Source of the DNA: an uncultured Prevotella sp.
GTDB lineage: Bacteria; Bacteroidota; Bacteroidia; Bacteroidales; Bacteroidaceae
DNA length: 18,777 nt
Assembly: GCA_900554835.1 (NCBI GenBank)
Contig: USJD01000056.1
Span: forward strand, 1-18,777
Direction: 5' to 3'
Shown here: in pieces, positions 1 to 6,909 of the stretch
Position numbering within the stretch: position 1 is the stretch's first letter
Layout: each line of letters begins with the position of its first letter
Program-made: the position numbers and the translations under genes
Notes under the pieces: model-generated
What the model saw: the letters and a program-made list of their open reading frames with translations, nothing else
The model's database searches: none
What the model was told of the DNA's origin: nothing

Positions 1-540
1 CACATCTACGACCGCAAGGATGGCGAGAGCATCATGCGCGAGAAGCTGGATATTCCTGCACCTACAGCCGAGGAGCAGAAGTTGGCAGCCGACATTGAGG
101 CAGTGAAGCAGATTATCGCCGGCGTTCGTACCGTTCGCAACCAGAAGAACATTGCCCAGAAGGAGCAGTTGTCTCTCCAGGTAGTTGGCAAGAACGATTT
201 CGAGGCTTACAACGACGTAACTCTGAAGATGGCTAACCTCGACAAGATTGAGGTCATCGCCGAGAAGAGCGCAGATGCATCCAGCTTCATGGTAGGTACC
301 GACGAGTTTGCCGTACCATTGGGCGACCTCATCGACGTAGCTGCCGAGATTGAGAAGGCAGAGGCTCAGCTCAAGCACCTGGAGGGCTTCCTGATGGGTG
401 TACGCAAGAAGCTCAGCAATGAGAACTTCGTAGCTCACGCTCCTGAGAAGGTAGTAGCCCTGGAGCGCAAGAAGGAGAGCGACTCTGTAGAGAAGATTGC
501 AGCCCTGAAGGCTACTATCGAGGAACTTAAGAAGAAGTAA
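1..540 (+). CDS. valS: Valine--tRNA ligase, C-terminal fragment (5' part outside window)
   Basis: The reading frame is open from base 1 and ends at TAA 538-540, giving 179 residues of the C-terminus only. The protein charges tRNA-Val with valine in the cytoplasm. The fragment ends in a long Lys/Glu-rich helical stretch (about the last 65 residues, beginning near EIEKAEAQLKHLEGFL), typical of the ValRS C-terminal coiled-coil arm that contacts the tRNA. Before it lies a stretch containing VRTVRNQKNIAQKEQL, typical of the end of the anticodon-binding region of class Ia synthetases. The catalytic HIGH and KMSKS regions lie outside the window. Codon use (GAG, AAG, CTC, GTA) is strongly biased, as expected for a highly expressed gene, and differs from the more AT-rich genes downstream. 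Assignment rests on the C-terminal arm, so confidence is good but not absolute. Confidence 0.88.
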   Translation, partial: HIYDRKDGESIMREKLDIPAPTAEEQKLAADIEAVKQIIAGVRTVRNQKNIAQKEQLSLQVVGKNDFEAYNDVTLKMANLDKIEVIAEKSADASSFMVGTDEFAVPLGDLIDVAAEIEKAEAQLKHLEGFLMGVRKKLSNENFVAHAPEKVVALERKKESDSVEKIAALKATIEELKKK

Positions 541-552
541 TTATAAATAATC

Positions 553-628
553 ATGTTTAGTGTTTAGAATATCATGTCAACTCATCATTTTTATGTTTTG
601 CAATCATATATTTCTAAGCACTAAACAT
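553..628. repeat. 17-bp inverted repeat in the valS downstream intergenic region
   Basis: Bases 553-569 (ATGTTTAGTGTTTAGAA) and 612-628 (TTCTAAGCACTAAACAT) are inverse complements apart from one position that would form G.U in RNA. They enclose a 42-base AT-rich loop. The element is the only structure between valS and the next gene. It could terminate valS, but no T-run follows the right arm. It could also be a dispersed intergenic repeat. Confidence 0.7.
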
Positions 629-649
629 TTCATTTAAATCCTTACCTAA

Positions 650-1909
650 ATGAAACAGTTTGTTTACGGATTTATCTTTGCAATTGTATCCATCATCGGA
701 CTAGGAAGTTGTACTGAAGAAGCTGTTGACGTCGATAAAGTTAATAAGCAGACAATACTCGTCTTCCTACCTTGGACTGGCGGAAACTCAAGCATCGGAT
801 TGACAGAAGCTTTATCTAATAATATTGATAGCATCTGTGCAGGTATTACTGATAAGAAGGGACTCAACAATACGCGTGTATTGGTTTTCTTCAGCAATAA
901 TGCCAACAATAGTACGCTCTTTGATCTGACATATAATGATGTTACAAAAGAGGTAAGCAGGACTCCTATTAAAACTTATGAAGGCTCAGCCTACAATTCT
1001 GCAAATGGATTCGCAGATCTTCTCAATGAGGTAAGACAAAATGCAGAAGCACTTAACTATGCCCTGATTATTGGTGGTCATGGTTGCGGCTGGTCCTGCG
1101 CTGACGATTGGATAAATTATCCAAATCAGGCAAAATCATTCAATACTCAGCAAACATTTGATACCTCATTTAGCGGCATTCAGTTTGGCGCAGACCCAAA
1201 CAATCCTACAACCCGCTTTTTCGGTAGCGTAGATCGCAAGGAAAATTCAATAGATCTAAGTACATTAGCGGAAGGAATCAAGCAAAGCGGCATCAAAATG
1301 CAATATATACTTTTTGATGTATGCTACATGGGAAATGTAGAAACTGCGTATGAACTAAAGGATGTCACCAACTATTTCATCGCTACCAGCAGTGAAATCA
1401 TGGCTAAAGGAATTCCTTACCGCTCAATGTGGAGCTATCTTAATGGAACAACCCCAAACTATAGCAGTCTTGTAAATGGCATCGTAAACTTCTACAAGAA
1501 TAGCAATGCTCCATATTGCAATATGGCTGCCATCGATTGCAGACAATTAGATGCGCTGGCAAATGTAATGAAAGAAATCAATCAAAAATATACATTAGAT
1601 ACCACGATTCCTCTCGACTCCATTCAGCCACTCGATGGTTTCTCACCACATCTGTCCTACGACATGGCAGTATATGTTGACAGTTTGAAGCCAAGCGGTT
1701 ATCTGAAAGAACAATTCAGCAACCAACTGAAGAAAACAGTCAAAGCTGCAGCACATACAGAATACGCTTATACAGCTTTATATCTGTATCCTGAAGCAAC
1801 TATTAAAGTCAAAAATTATTGCGGTCTCTCTATTTCAGACCCAAGCCAGCATCCTGTTGCTATCAGAGGTAAAGAGAAAACTAGCTGGTGGAAAGCTACA
1901 CATGAATGA
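650..1909 (+). CDS. Clostripain family (peptidase C11) lipoprotein
   Basis: A 419-residue predicted cysteine peptidase of family C11 (clostripain/fragipain-like), which usually cleaves after basic residues. A hydrophobic N-terminus ends in a lipobox (L18-G-S-C21), so the protein should be lipid-anchored after signal peptidase II cleavage. The catalytic His is probably H144 in IIGGHGCGW, and the catalytic Cys is C225 in YILFDVCYMGN. Both motifs follow hydrophobic beta strands as in the caspase/gingipain fold. The conserved stretch after C225 (ELKDVTNYFIATSSEIMAKGIPY) supports the family. The gene starts about 110 bp after valS and is followed 62 bp later by a GYF_2 membrane protein on the same strand, so the two may be co-transcribed. 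No TAnnTTTG promoter is convincing upstream. Substrate is not predictable; host or microbial protein processing is possible. Confidence 0.87.
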   Translation: MKQFVYGFIFAIVSIIGLGSCTEEAVDVDKVNKQTILVFLPWTGGNSSIGLTEALSNNIDSICAGITDKKGLNNTRVLVFFSNNANNSTLFDLTYNDVTKEVSRTPIKTYEGSAYNSANGFADLLNEVRQNAEALNYALIIGGHGCGWSCADDWINYPNQAKSFNTQQTFDTSFSGIQFGADPNNPTTRFFGSVDRKENSIDLSTLAEGIKQSGIKMQYILFDVCYMGNVETAYELKDVTNYFIATSSEIMAKGIPYRSMWSYLNGTTPNYSSLVNGIVNFYKNSNAPYCNMAAIDCRQLDALANVMKEINQKYTLDTTIPLDSIQPLDGFSPHLSYDMAVYVDSLKPSGYLKEQFSNQLKKTVKAAAHTEYAYTALYLYPEATIKVKNYCGLSISDPSQHPVAIRGKEKTSWWKATHE

Positions 1910-1971
1910 GTAATATGTCACTCATCATGCATTCATAGGTTTGACCATACATTATATAATATTATAAGCAA

Positions 1972-2880
1972 ATGAAATTCTTTGTTATATTAAATAATCA
2001 GCAACAAGGACCATACACGATAGCCCAACTTGCAGAAATGGGTATTTCAGCAGAAACCTTAGTATGGAAAGAAGGTATGAAAGACTGGCAACCAGCCTGG
2101 ACCGTTTCAGAACTCCGCTACATTTTGAATGAAAATACAAGCGCTAAGACAAATGAATACAGAAATGCTTATTCCACAGGCATGCAACAAGAAACAGCAG
2201 TTCCACCAACACCACCTTCTACCCCTTATAGGGAGAAAAAGAAACCGCAAAATCATTATTTGCTCAAAATTTTCGGTGTTCTTGTCTTGCTTCTCCTCAT
2301 TATCATGACTCTGACAAATCCTAACAGAGAATCACATGAAAATGCCATTCGCACAGAGGTAAGTAAAGCCGTGGAAAAAGCAACAACATCCAATAGCAAT
2401 GATATCTTCTCACAAGGTTTTGGGATGATGGCGAGAATGCTTGCAGGTAATTTTATCGACTCTGCACTTAAAAATCTCTTCGAATATCATAACTATCTGA
2501 TTTTCTCTAAAGGTACTGTGACAATTCAAGATAAGGAACATACGGTCAGTTATGGAATTTTCGGAAAAGTCATTACTATGAATTCTGATGACATGGTAAA
2601 AGCATTGGAAGAAAACAACCCAGAAAATACCAGTTCTGACGAGTACAATTCAAGTGAAAGCACTACTGATGAAAATGATTTGGGCGAAAGCACTACTGAT
2701 GAACGAGATTTGGGCGAAAACATCCAGAAGAAGTTGGAAGACAGAGCCAATCAAGCTATGGATAAGGCAGCAGACAAGGTAAGCAAGAAAATCGAGGAAA
2801 AGATTAACCAGAAGTTGGATGAAGCTACTGATTCTACTACAATAGATAAGATTATCGATAAGATTCTGGAATTAATATAA
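1972..2880 (+). CDS. GYF_2 (DUF4339) domain membrane protein with acidic tandem repeat
   Basis: A 302-residue protein of unknown role. Residues 2-50 form a GYF_2/DUF4339 domain (QQGPYTIAQLAEMGISAETLVWKEGMKDWQPA, cited in part), a module thought to bind peptides and common at the N-terminus of Bacteroidetes membrane proteins. A Pro-rich basic linker (about 76-93) leads to one transmembrane helix (about 96-116). The distal part has a short conserved-looking segment, then an Asp/Glu/Ser/Thr-rich stretch with a perfect-period tandem duplication (residues 229-238 and 239-248, ESTTDE-x-D-L-G type). It ends in a charged amphipathic helix rich in Lys, Asp and Glu (about 249-302). The N-terminus should be cytoplasmic with the tail outside the inner membrane, or the reverse; the Arg/Lys cluster before the helix favours a cytoplasmic N-terminus. 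It lies 62 bp after the C11 peptidase and is followed by a strong terminator. Confidence 0.8.
   Translation: MKFFVILNNQQQGPYTIAQLAEMGISAETLVWKEGMKDWQPAWTVSELRYILNENTSAKTNEYRNAYSTGMQQETAVPPTPPSTPYREKKKPQNHYLLKIFGVLVLLLLIIMTLTNPNRESHENAIRTEVSKAVEKATTSNSNDIFSQGFGMMARMLAGNFIDSALKNLFEYHNYLIFSKGTVTIQDKEHTVSYGIFGKVITMNSDDMVKALEENNPENTSSDEYNSSESTTDENDLGESTTDERDLGENIQKKLEDRANQAMDKAADKVSKKIEEKINQKLDEATDSTTIDKIIDKILELI
2656..2715 (+). repeat. Two tandem 30-bp copies inside the GYF_2 gene
   Basis: Bases 2656-2685 and 2686-2715 are direct tandem copies that differ at three or fewer positions near GAAAATG versus GAACGAG. They encode two ten-residue units beginning ESTTDE. The period is a multiple of three, so copy number could change without breaking the frame. 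Confidence 0.85.
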
Positions 2881-2894
2881 AAAGATAAAACCTC

Positions 2895-2946
2895 AAAAAA
2901 AATCCCAAACAGAGATTGAATATCAATCAACTGTTTGGGATTTTTT
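2895..2946. terminator. Bidirectional intrinsic terminator between the GYF_2 gene and nth
   Basis: AATCCCAAACAG (2901-2912) pairs with CTGTTTGGGATT (2931-2942). An inner GATTGA/TCAATC stem (2914-2919 with 2923-2928) caps the hairpin. A T-run follows on the + side (2941-2946) and an A-run precedes on the left (2895-2902), so it can stop transcription from both convergent genes. Confidence 0.92.
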
Positions 2947-2956
2947 ATGACAGTAT

Positions 2957-3604
2957 TTATAATTTACTGTTTTTCAGCAATTTCGGACAGATATCTGTAA
3001 ACTGACACTTACCACAATCCGGGTTGGCACTTTTACAAACATACCTGCCATGCAGAAGTAACCAGTGATGAGCATTAGGAATATCTTCCTGTGGAATATG
3101 CTTCATCAGATAATCTTCTACTTTACGAGGAGTATCAGCGGTTCTTGGAACTAAGCCTAAACGATGACTTACACGATAAACGTGTGTATCAACAGCCATC
3201 GTAGCCTTACCAAACCAAACAGCCCGTATCACATTGGCAGTCTTTCGCCCTACTCCTGGAAGAGTAACCAACTGAGCCATTTCGGAAGGAACCTCTCCAT
3301 TAAAATCACACACCAGTTTACGCGACATTTCCACCAGATGCTTAGCCTTGGCATTAGGATAACTGACAGATTTAATCAGATCGTAGATATCATCCTCCTC
3401 AGCCTGAGCCATTCTGTCTGCATCAGGATAACGGGCAAAAAGAGCAGGTGTAACCATGTTGATACGCTTGTCTGTACATTGAGCCGAAAGCAAGGTTGCC
3501 ACCAAAAGCTGAAATGCACTACCAAACTGCAACTCCGTGGTTACATGAGGCATGGATTGCCGAAAGTAATCCAACACAAATTGATACCGCTCGTCTCTTA
3601 ACAT
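2957..3604 (-). CDS. nth: Endonuclease III (DNA glycosylase/AP lyase)
   Basis: A 215-residue base-excision repair enzyme that removes oxidised pyrimidines and cuts abasic sites. The helix-hairpin-helix motif is residues 115-126 (LPGVGRKTANVI), with catalytic Lys at K121. The catalytic Asp is D139 in AVDTHVYRVSHRLGL. Four cysteines, C190, C197, C200 and C206, have the exact C-x6-C-x2-C-x5-C spacing of the 4Fe-4S cluster loop. Length matches the E. coli enzyme (211). The start ATG (3602-3604) lies only 7 bp after the stop of the upstream skp-like gene, so they likely form an operon. The stop lies 11-15 bp from a shared bidirectional terminator. Nothing is missing or unusual. Confidence 0.97.
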   Translation of the reverse strand: MLRDERYQFVLDYFRQSMPHVTTELQFGSAFQLLVATLLSAQCTDKRINMVTPALFARYPDADRMAQAEEDDIYDLIKSVSYPNAKAKHLVEMSRKLVCDFNGEVPSEMAQLVTLPGVGRKTANVIRAVWFGKATMAVDTHVYRVSHRLGLVPRTADTPRKVEDYLMKHIPQEDIPNAHHWLLLHGRYVCKSANPDCGKCQFTDICPKLLKNSKL

Positions 3605-3611
3605 AATAATA

Positions 3612-4220
3612 TTACTTCTTTGCAGCAGGAGTAGCAGCAGGGAGTGTGCTCTTGTAAGCCTTGTTAAGACCAGAGATTACCTCTTTGGTAATATCATAAG
3701 CCTTGTCTGCGTACAGCAAGTTGTCACCACTCTTAGAGAAGATGATGCTATATTTCTTATCCTTATTATATCTTGCCAGATAATTAGCGATGCTATCATG
3801 AAGAGCCTTATTGTACTTCTCCTGTTCTGAAGCAAACTCGTTGCTCAAACGCTGCTGCAATCCCTGCAAATCATTATTCTGCTTCTGCAAAGCAGCCTGT
3901 CTTTGCTCAGCAGCCTCACGAGATAAAGCATTCTGCTGAATCTGCTGCTGGAAATTAGCAGCTGCAGCCTGCAAGTTCTGCTGTTTCTGTGCAAGCGTAG
4001 CCTGAATGTTCTGACCCTTCTTTTCAAGAATTGCAGCATACTCCTTTGCGAATTTATATTGAGTCATGATAGAATCCACCTCAACATAAGCAATCTTTAA
4101 CTCAGCAGGAGCCTTACTCTCAGATTTAGCTTCAACCTGTGGCTGTGACTTGTTGCAAGATGTTAGTGACAAAGCTACCATAGCTGCAAATGCCACTGAA
4201 CCCAAAATGTTCTTTTTCAT
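3612..4220 (-). CDS. OmpH/Skp family periplasmic chaperone-like lipoprotein
   Basis: A 202-residue protein. The N-terminal signal ends in a lipobox (L19-T-S-C22), so unlike soluble E. coli Skp this version is predicted to be a lipoprotein. After an Ala/Lys linker comes a beta strand typical of the family (LKIAYVEVDSIMTQY). A long Gln/Ala-rich coiled coil (about 60-145) forms the predicted tentacle helices. The family's C-terminal core is KKYSIIFSKSGDNLLYADKAYDITKEVI (quoted in part: YSIIFSKSGDNLLYAD), followed by an Ala/Pro/Lys tail. Skp-type proteins hold unfolded outer-membrane proteins during passage through the periplasm; membrane anchoring here is inferred from the lipobox only. The stop is 7 bp from nth, which is probably co-transcribed. 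No clear TAnnTTTG promoter was found in the 150 bp upstream. Confidence 0.88.
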   Translation of the reverse strand: MKKNILGSVAFAAMVALSLTSCNKSQPQVEAKSESKAPAELKIAYVEVDSIMTQYKFAKEYAAILEKKGQNIQATLAQKQQNLQAAAANFQQQIQQNALSREAAEQRQAALQKQNNDLQGLQQRLSNEFASEQEKYNKALHDSIANYLARYNKDKKYSIIFSKSGDNLLYADKAYDITKEVISGLNKAYKSTLPAATPAAKK

Positions 4221-4372
4221 TTCTTCTATAATTTTATTATTACTTATTTTCTATTTCTCAAATTCTCAAAAATCAAATTAGGAATCGGAATGCATACATG
4301 AGCCATCATTATAATAAACTTCAAAAAGACATATTCGTCATTCTCCATTTATTACAAGACTTCTCATATTTA

Positions 4373-4567
4373 TTAATAAGCCTTCCCTGCCTGACGAGCC
4401 TCTCTATCCTGATCGATGACACAATGAATGCCCTGCTTGCGCAAGCCTGGATTATCATGCACATGCTGGGAAGAGAACTTTCCGTTCTTCCTAAAAATCA
4501 ACTTAACTGATAACAATGCTATACAAATAGCAATTATTAACACACTAAATAGGAATATCTTTACCAT
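4373..4567 (-). CDS. Small conserved single-pass membrane protein, function unknown
   Basis: A 64-residue ORF with one N-terminal hydrophobic helix (residues 3-24, VKIFLFSVLIIAICIALLSV) followed by a basic hydrophilic tail containing FRKNGKFSSQHVHDNPGLRK and the end motif GIHCVIDQDREAR. I recall similar short proteins (single TM plus NGxF...H...N..LR..GI.C...QD..AR) as uncharacterised conserved proteins of Bacteroidales; this is memory, not a search. The opposite-strand ORF over the same bases has no such features. A good Bacteroidetes promoter lies 40-73 bp upstream on the minus strand. The tail carries one Cys and two His, so a redox or metal role is possible but unproven. The gene is divergent from pepD. 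Confidence 0.75.
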   Translation of the reverse strand: MVKIFLFSVLIIAICIALLSVKLIFRKNGKFSSQHVHDNPGLRKQGIHCVIDQDREARQAGKAY

Positions 4568-4607
4568 TTTTATTAATTTTGCAGTGCTTTAATTAGCACA
4601 TTTGGTT

Positions 4608-4640
4608 GCAAAGGTAATATTTTTTGGGGAATATCCCAAA
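4608..4640 (-). promoter_or_regulatory. Bacteroidetes promoter for the 64-aa membrane protein
   Basis: On the minus strand TTTG (4637-4640) and TACCTTTGC (4608-4616) are separated by 20 bp, matching the -33/-7 consensus. Start of transcription is expected near 4601, giving a leader of about 34 nt. The leader contains a perfect 5-bp hairpin (GTGCT 4584-4588 with AGCAC 4595-4599). Confidence 0.75.
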
Positions 4641-4739
4641 TAAAAAGCCAGAAATAGTAAGTAATTATAAATAAAATAACATTCTTTTCTAAAAAAAGTA
4701 AGTTATTAATAATACAACAATAATAAAAAACATATTGAT

Positions 4740-6206
4740 ATGGAAAAAAATGAGTTAAAACCATCTTGCGTTTTCGAACAATTCGCAAAAATCAACCAAA
4801 TACCTCGCCCTTCCAAGCACGAGGAGAAGATGATTGAGTTCCTCAAAGATTTTGGTGCAAGTAGAAATCTTGAAACCAACGTTGACAAAACGGGCAATGT
4901 GATCATCAGAAAGCCTGCTACACCTGGATATGAAGACAGAGAAACCATCATTCTTCAGAGTCACATGGATATGGTTTGCGATAAATTGGTAGATGTTGAT
5001 ATCGACTTTACCAAGGATGCTATCCAGACTTATATAGATGGCGAATGGTTGAAAGCTAAGGGAACTACTCTGGGTGCTGACGATGGAATTGGATGCGCTA
5101 TTGAACAGGCTATCCTTGACAGTAATGAGATCGAACACGGTCCTATAGAATGTGTGTTTACACGTGATGAAGAAACCGGACTAACAGGTGCGCATGGCAT
5201 GGAAGCCGGTTTTATGACAGGCAAAATGCTCATCAATCTGGATTCTGAGGATGAAGGACAGATTTTCGTTTCATGTGCTGGTGGACAGACCATTCACGCA
5301 ACTTTTGATTTTGAACGTGAACAAGCTCCTGCTGGTTACTTCTTCATCAAATTGAGTCTGAAAGGCTTAAATGGCGGCCACTCAGGTGATGACATCAACA
5401 AGAAGCGCGCCAATGCCATCAAACTTCTCGCCCGCTTCCTGTATTTGGAGATGGAAAAGTTTAACGGCGACATCAGATTAGTCAACTTCAATAGTGGCAA
5501 GATGCACAATGCCATCCCTCGTGATGGTCAGGTAGTATTAGCCATCAAGAATGAGGTAAAAGAACAGGTTCGTATAGACTGGAACATCTTTGCATCAGAA
5601 GTTGAAGAAGAATTCCATGTTACAGAAAAGGAAATGGTCTTCAATATGGAATCTGCAGAATCATCTCCTGTCATCGAAAAGACAATAGCAGAAAAGTTCA
5701 TCATGGCTTTACAAGCAGTAGATAACGGTCCGTTGACAACCTGCCAGGATGAAGCTATCGCATGGATGGTAGAAACTTCCAGCAATGTTGCCAGTGTGAT
5801 TACTACAGACAACACGATTGATATCGTAGCTTCACAACGCAGTAATGTGATGAGCAATCTGGAAAACATGACCAATACAGTGAAAGCTGCCTTCCAGTTG
5901 GCTGGAGCTAAAATTACTGTAGGCGACAAATATCCAGCATGGAAAATGCGTACAGATAGCAAACTAACGGAAATCACCGTTAAGAGTTACGAAAAACTTT
6001 TCGGAAAGAAGCCATTGGTCAAGGGTATTCATGCAGGTCTGGAATGCGGTCTCTTCTCAGAAAAATATCCTGATTTGGACATGGTTAGCTTTGGTCCTAC
6101 TCTCCGAGAAGTACATACCCCACAGGAAGCACTCTACATACCAACGGTACAGATGGTATGGGATCATCTTTTGGACATACTCCGCAATGCACCTCGCAAA
6201 GGATAA
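4740..6206 (+). CDS. pepD: Aminoacyl-histidine dipeptidase (beta-Ala-His dipeptidase, M20 family)
   Basis: A 488-residue cytosolic zinc metallopeptidase that hydrolyses Xaa-His and other dipeptides. Length is close to E. coli PepD (485). Metal-binding residues appear in order: H75 with D77 in SHMDMV, the bridging Asp in LGADDG (114-115), E144-E145 in RDEETGLTGAHGME, D168 in INLDSED, and the C-terminal His in REVHTP. The lid/dimerisation domain lies between (about 185-390) and contains LNGGHSGDDINKKRANAI (in part). GIHAGLECGLF is also characteristic of the family. The ATG at 4740 gives the normal N-terminus (about residue 11, VFEQFAKINQIPRPS). It is alone on the + strand, 172 bp from the divergent small membrane gene, and is followed by an inverted repeat. 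No obvious TAnnTTTG promoter was found in front of it. Confidence 0.95.
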   Translation: MEKNELKPSCVFEQFAKINQIPRPSKHEEKMIEFLKDFGASRNLETNVDKTGNVIIRKPATPGYEDRETIILQSHMDMVCDKLVDVDIDFTKDAIQTYIDGEWLKAKGTTLGADDGIGCAIEQAILDSNEIEHGPIECVFTRDEETGLTGAHGMEAGFMTGKMLINLDSEDEGQIFVSCAGGQTIHATFDFEREQAPAGYFFIKLSLKGLNGGHSGDDINKKRANAIKLLARFLYLEMEKFNGDIRLVNFNSGKMHNAIPRDGQVVLAIKNEVKEQVRIDWNIFASEVEEEFHVTEKEMVFNMESAESSPVIEKTIAEKFIMALQAVDNGPLTTCQDEAIAWMVETSSNVASVITTDNTIDIVASQRSNVMSNLENMTNTVKAAFQLAGAKITVGDKYPAWKMRTDSKLTEITVKSYEKLFGKKPLVKGIHAGLECGLFSEKYPDLDMVSFGPTLREVHTPQEALYIPTVQMVWDHLLDILRNAPRKG

Positions 6207-6256
6207 TACGTCCAGTAACAGGTAGATAAGTATGGGCTTAAAGTCCAAAAGCACAT

Positions 6257-6336
6257 AGTCCCACAGATTTCACTGATTACACAGTTTTTTAGATAACAAA
6301 ACAAAATCTGTGTATATCTGTGTAATCTGTGGGACT
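6257..6336. repeat. Imperfect inverted repeat with CACAGATTACACAG-type arms
   Basis: AGTCCCACAGATT (6257-6269) is the exact inverse complement of AATCTGTGGGACT (6324-6336). ACACAG (6279-6284) and CTGTGT (6308-6313) extend the pairing with mismatches. Each arm also has internal near-direct repetition of CTGTGTA/ATCTGTG. It lies 50 bp after pepD, is followed by ACTTTTCTT and could end the pepD transcript. I recall similar CACAGATT sequences between genes in Bacteroidales, so a dispersed repeat is likely. Confidence 0.75.
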
Positions 6337-6494
6337 TTTCTTGGCATACAAGATACGACTTATGCCATACCTCACTTTTCTTTTATCCAAAATTCATAAA
6401 ATATACTAAATTCAGCAAAAATAAAAAAAAGACGCATAAATATTCCAAAAGAAAAACAATACCGTTAAAAACGCTAAAAAAACGAGGTAAATAC

Positions 6495-6526
6495 TTGACA
6501 GTTTGAAAAATAATGATTAACTTTGC
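6495..6526 (+). promoter_or_regulatory. Bacteroidetes promoter for the 37-aa peptide unit
   Basis: TTG (6495-6497, in ACTTGACA) and TAACTTTGC (6518-6526) are spaced 20 bp apart, matching the -33/-7 consensus. Transcription should start near 6533, giving a leader of about 80 nt before the ATG at 6613. The rest of 6337-6494 is AT-rich and shows no other structure. Confidence 0.7.
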
Positions 6527-6612
6527 AAAGTCTTAGTGACAACATGTATGTTTTCCTAAGATAGTGTATAAGTATAAGATAAACATTTATTAAATCACAA
6601 AATCCAAAGAAA

Positions 6613-6726
6613 ATGAAAACAGAAAATGCTAAGAACTATGGTGAGTATGTAGAAATCACATCACCTATTCAAGAAACTGTGTTTAAAGCCCCAAATGTAA
6701 TGGGAGGAGAAATTTGGTATAACTAA
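6613..6726 (+). CDS. Putative 37-residue peptide, function unknown
   Basis: The ORF runs ATG 6613-6615 to TAA 6724-6726. The product starts MKTENAKNYGEYVEITSPIQ and ends ETVFKAPNVMGGEIWYN. It has no signal peptide, no membrane helix and no cysteine. I do not recognise it. Support for being a gene is contextual: it is the only sizeable ORF in a unit with its own good promoter (6495-6526) and a strong terminator (6796-6840). The acidic first half, and a Gly-Gly followed by a short aromatic tail (EIWYN), resemble a leader/core arrangement. No modification, export or protease genes lie next to it, and the Gly-Gly is not preceded by the usual leader pattern. It is convergent with an ECF sigma gene. 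Alternatively the transcript is a small RNA and the ORF is incidental. Confidence 0.5.
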   Translation: MKTENAKNYGEYVEITSPIQETVFKAPNVMGGEIWYN

Positions 6727-6790
6727 CTTATGATTAGCTAAACAAGGAAATTTTCGTTGTCTCAAATCTTTTGTGGCAACAGCTACAAAA

Positions 6791-6841
6791 AGATAGGAGA
6801 AGTTATCACTTATAATAAGATGATAATTTCTCCCATTTTTA
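6791..6841. terminator. Intrinsic terminator between the 37-aa ORF and the ECF sigma gene
   Basis: GGAGAAGTTATCA (6796-6808) pairs with TGATAATTTCTCC (6821-6833), 13 pairs with one G.U, and loop 6809-6820. ATTTTTAT follows on the + strand. AAAAAGAT before the left arm provides a T-run for minus-strand transcripts, so it may serve both convergent genes. Confidence 0.85.
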
Positions 6842-6895
6842 TATGAATTCAACTTTTTATATGAATACAACTTTCATATGAATGCAACTTCTTTC
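6841..6895. repeat. Three tandem 17-20-bp imperfect repeats after the sigma gene
   Basis: ATATGAAT-n-CAACTT occurs at 6841, 6859 and 6876, with small length differences in the T/C tail. The array lies between the terminator hairpin and the ECF sigma stop codon, so it would be in the 3' UTR of the sigma transcript. Confidence 0.75.
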
Positions 6896-6909
6896 ATTTA
6901 AATCTCCAA

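Noticed and set aside
1906..1925. Terminator hairpin after the C11 gene (ATGAGT/ACTCAT)
   Set aside because: Only 6 bp, overlaps the stop codon and lacks a T-run.
3164..3601. 145-aa plus-strand ORF opposite nth
   Set aside because: It is fully antisense to a complete endonuclease III with all catalytic and Fe-S residues.
4298..4510. 70-aa plus-strand ORF
   Set aside because: It overlaps the minus-strand membrane protein that has a promoter, a clean TM helix and a conserved-looking tail.
6613..6726. Class II bacteriocin or RiPP precursor with a full biosynthetic cluster
   Set aside because: No modification enzyme, peptidase-transporter or immunity gene is adjacent, and the Gly-Gly lacks the usual leader pattern; kept only as an unknown peptide.
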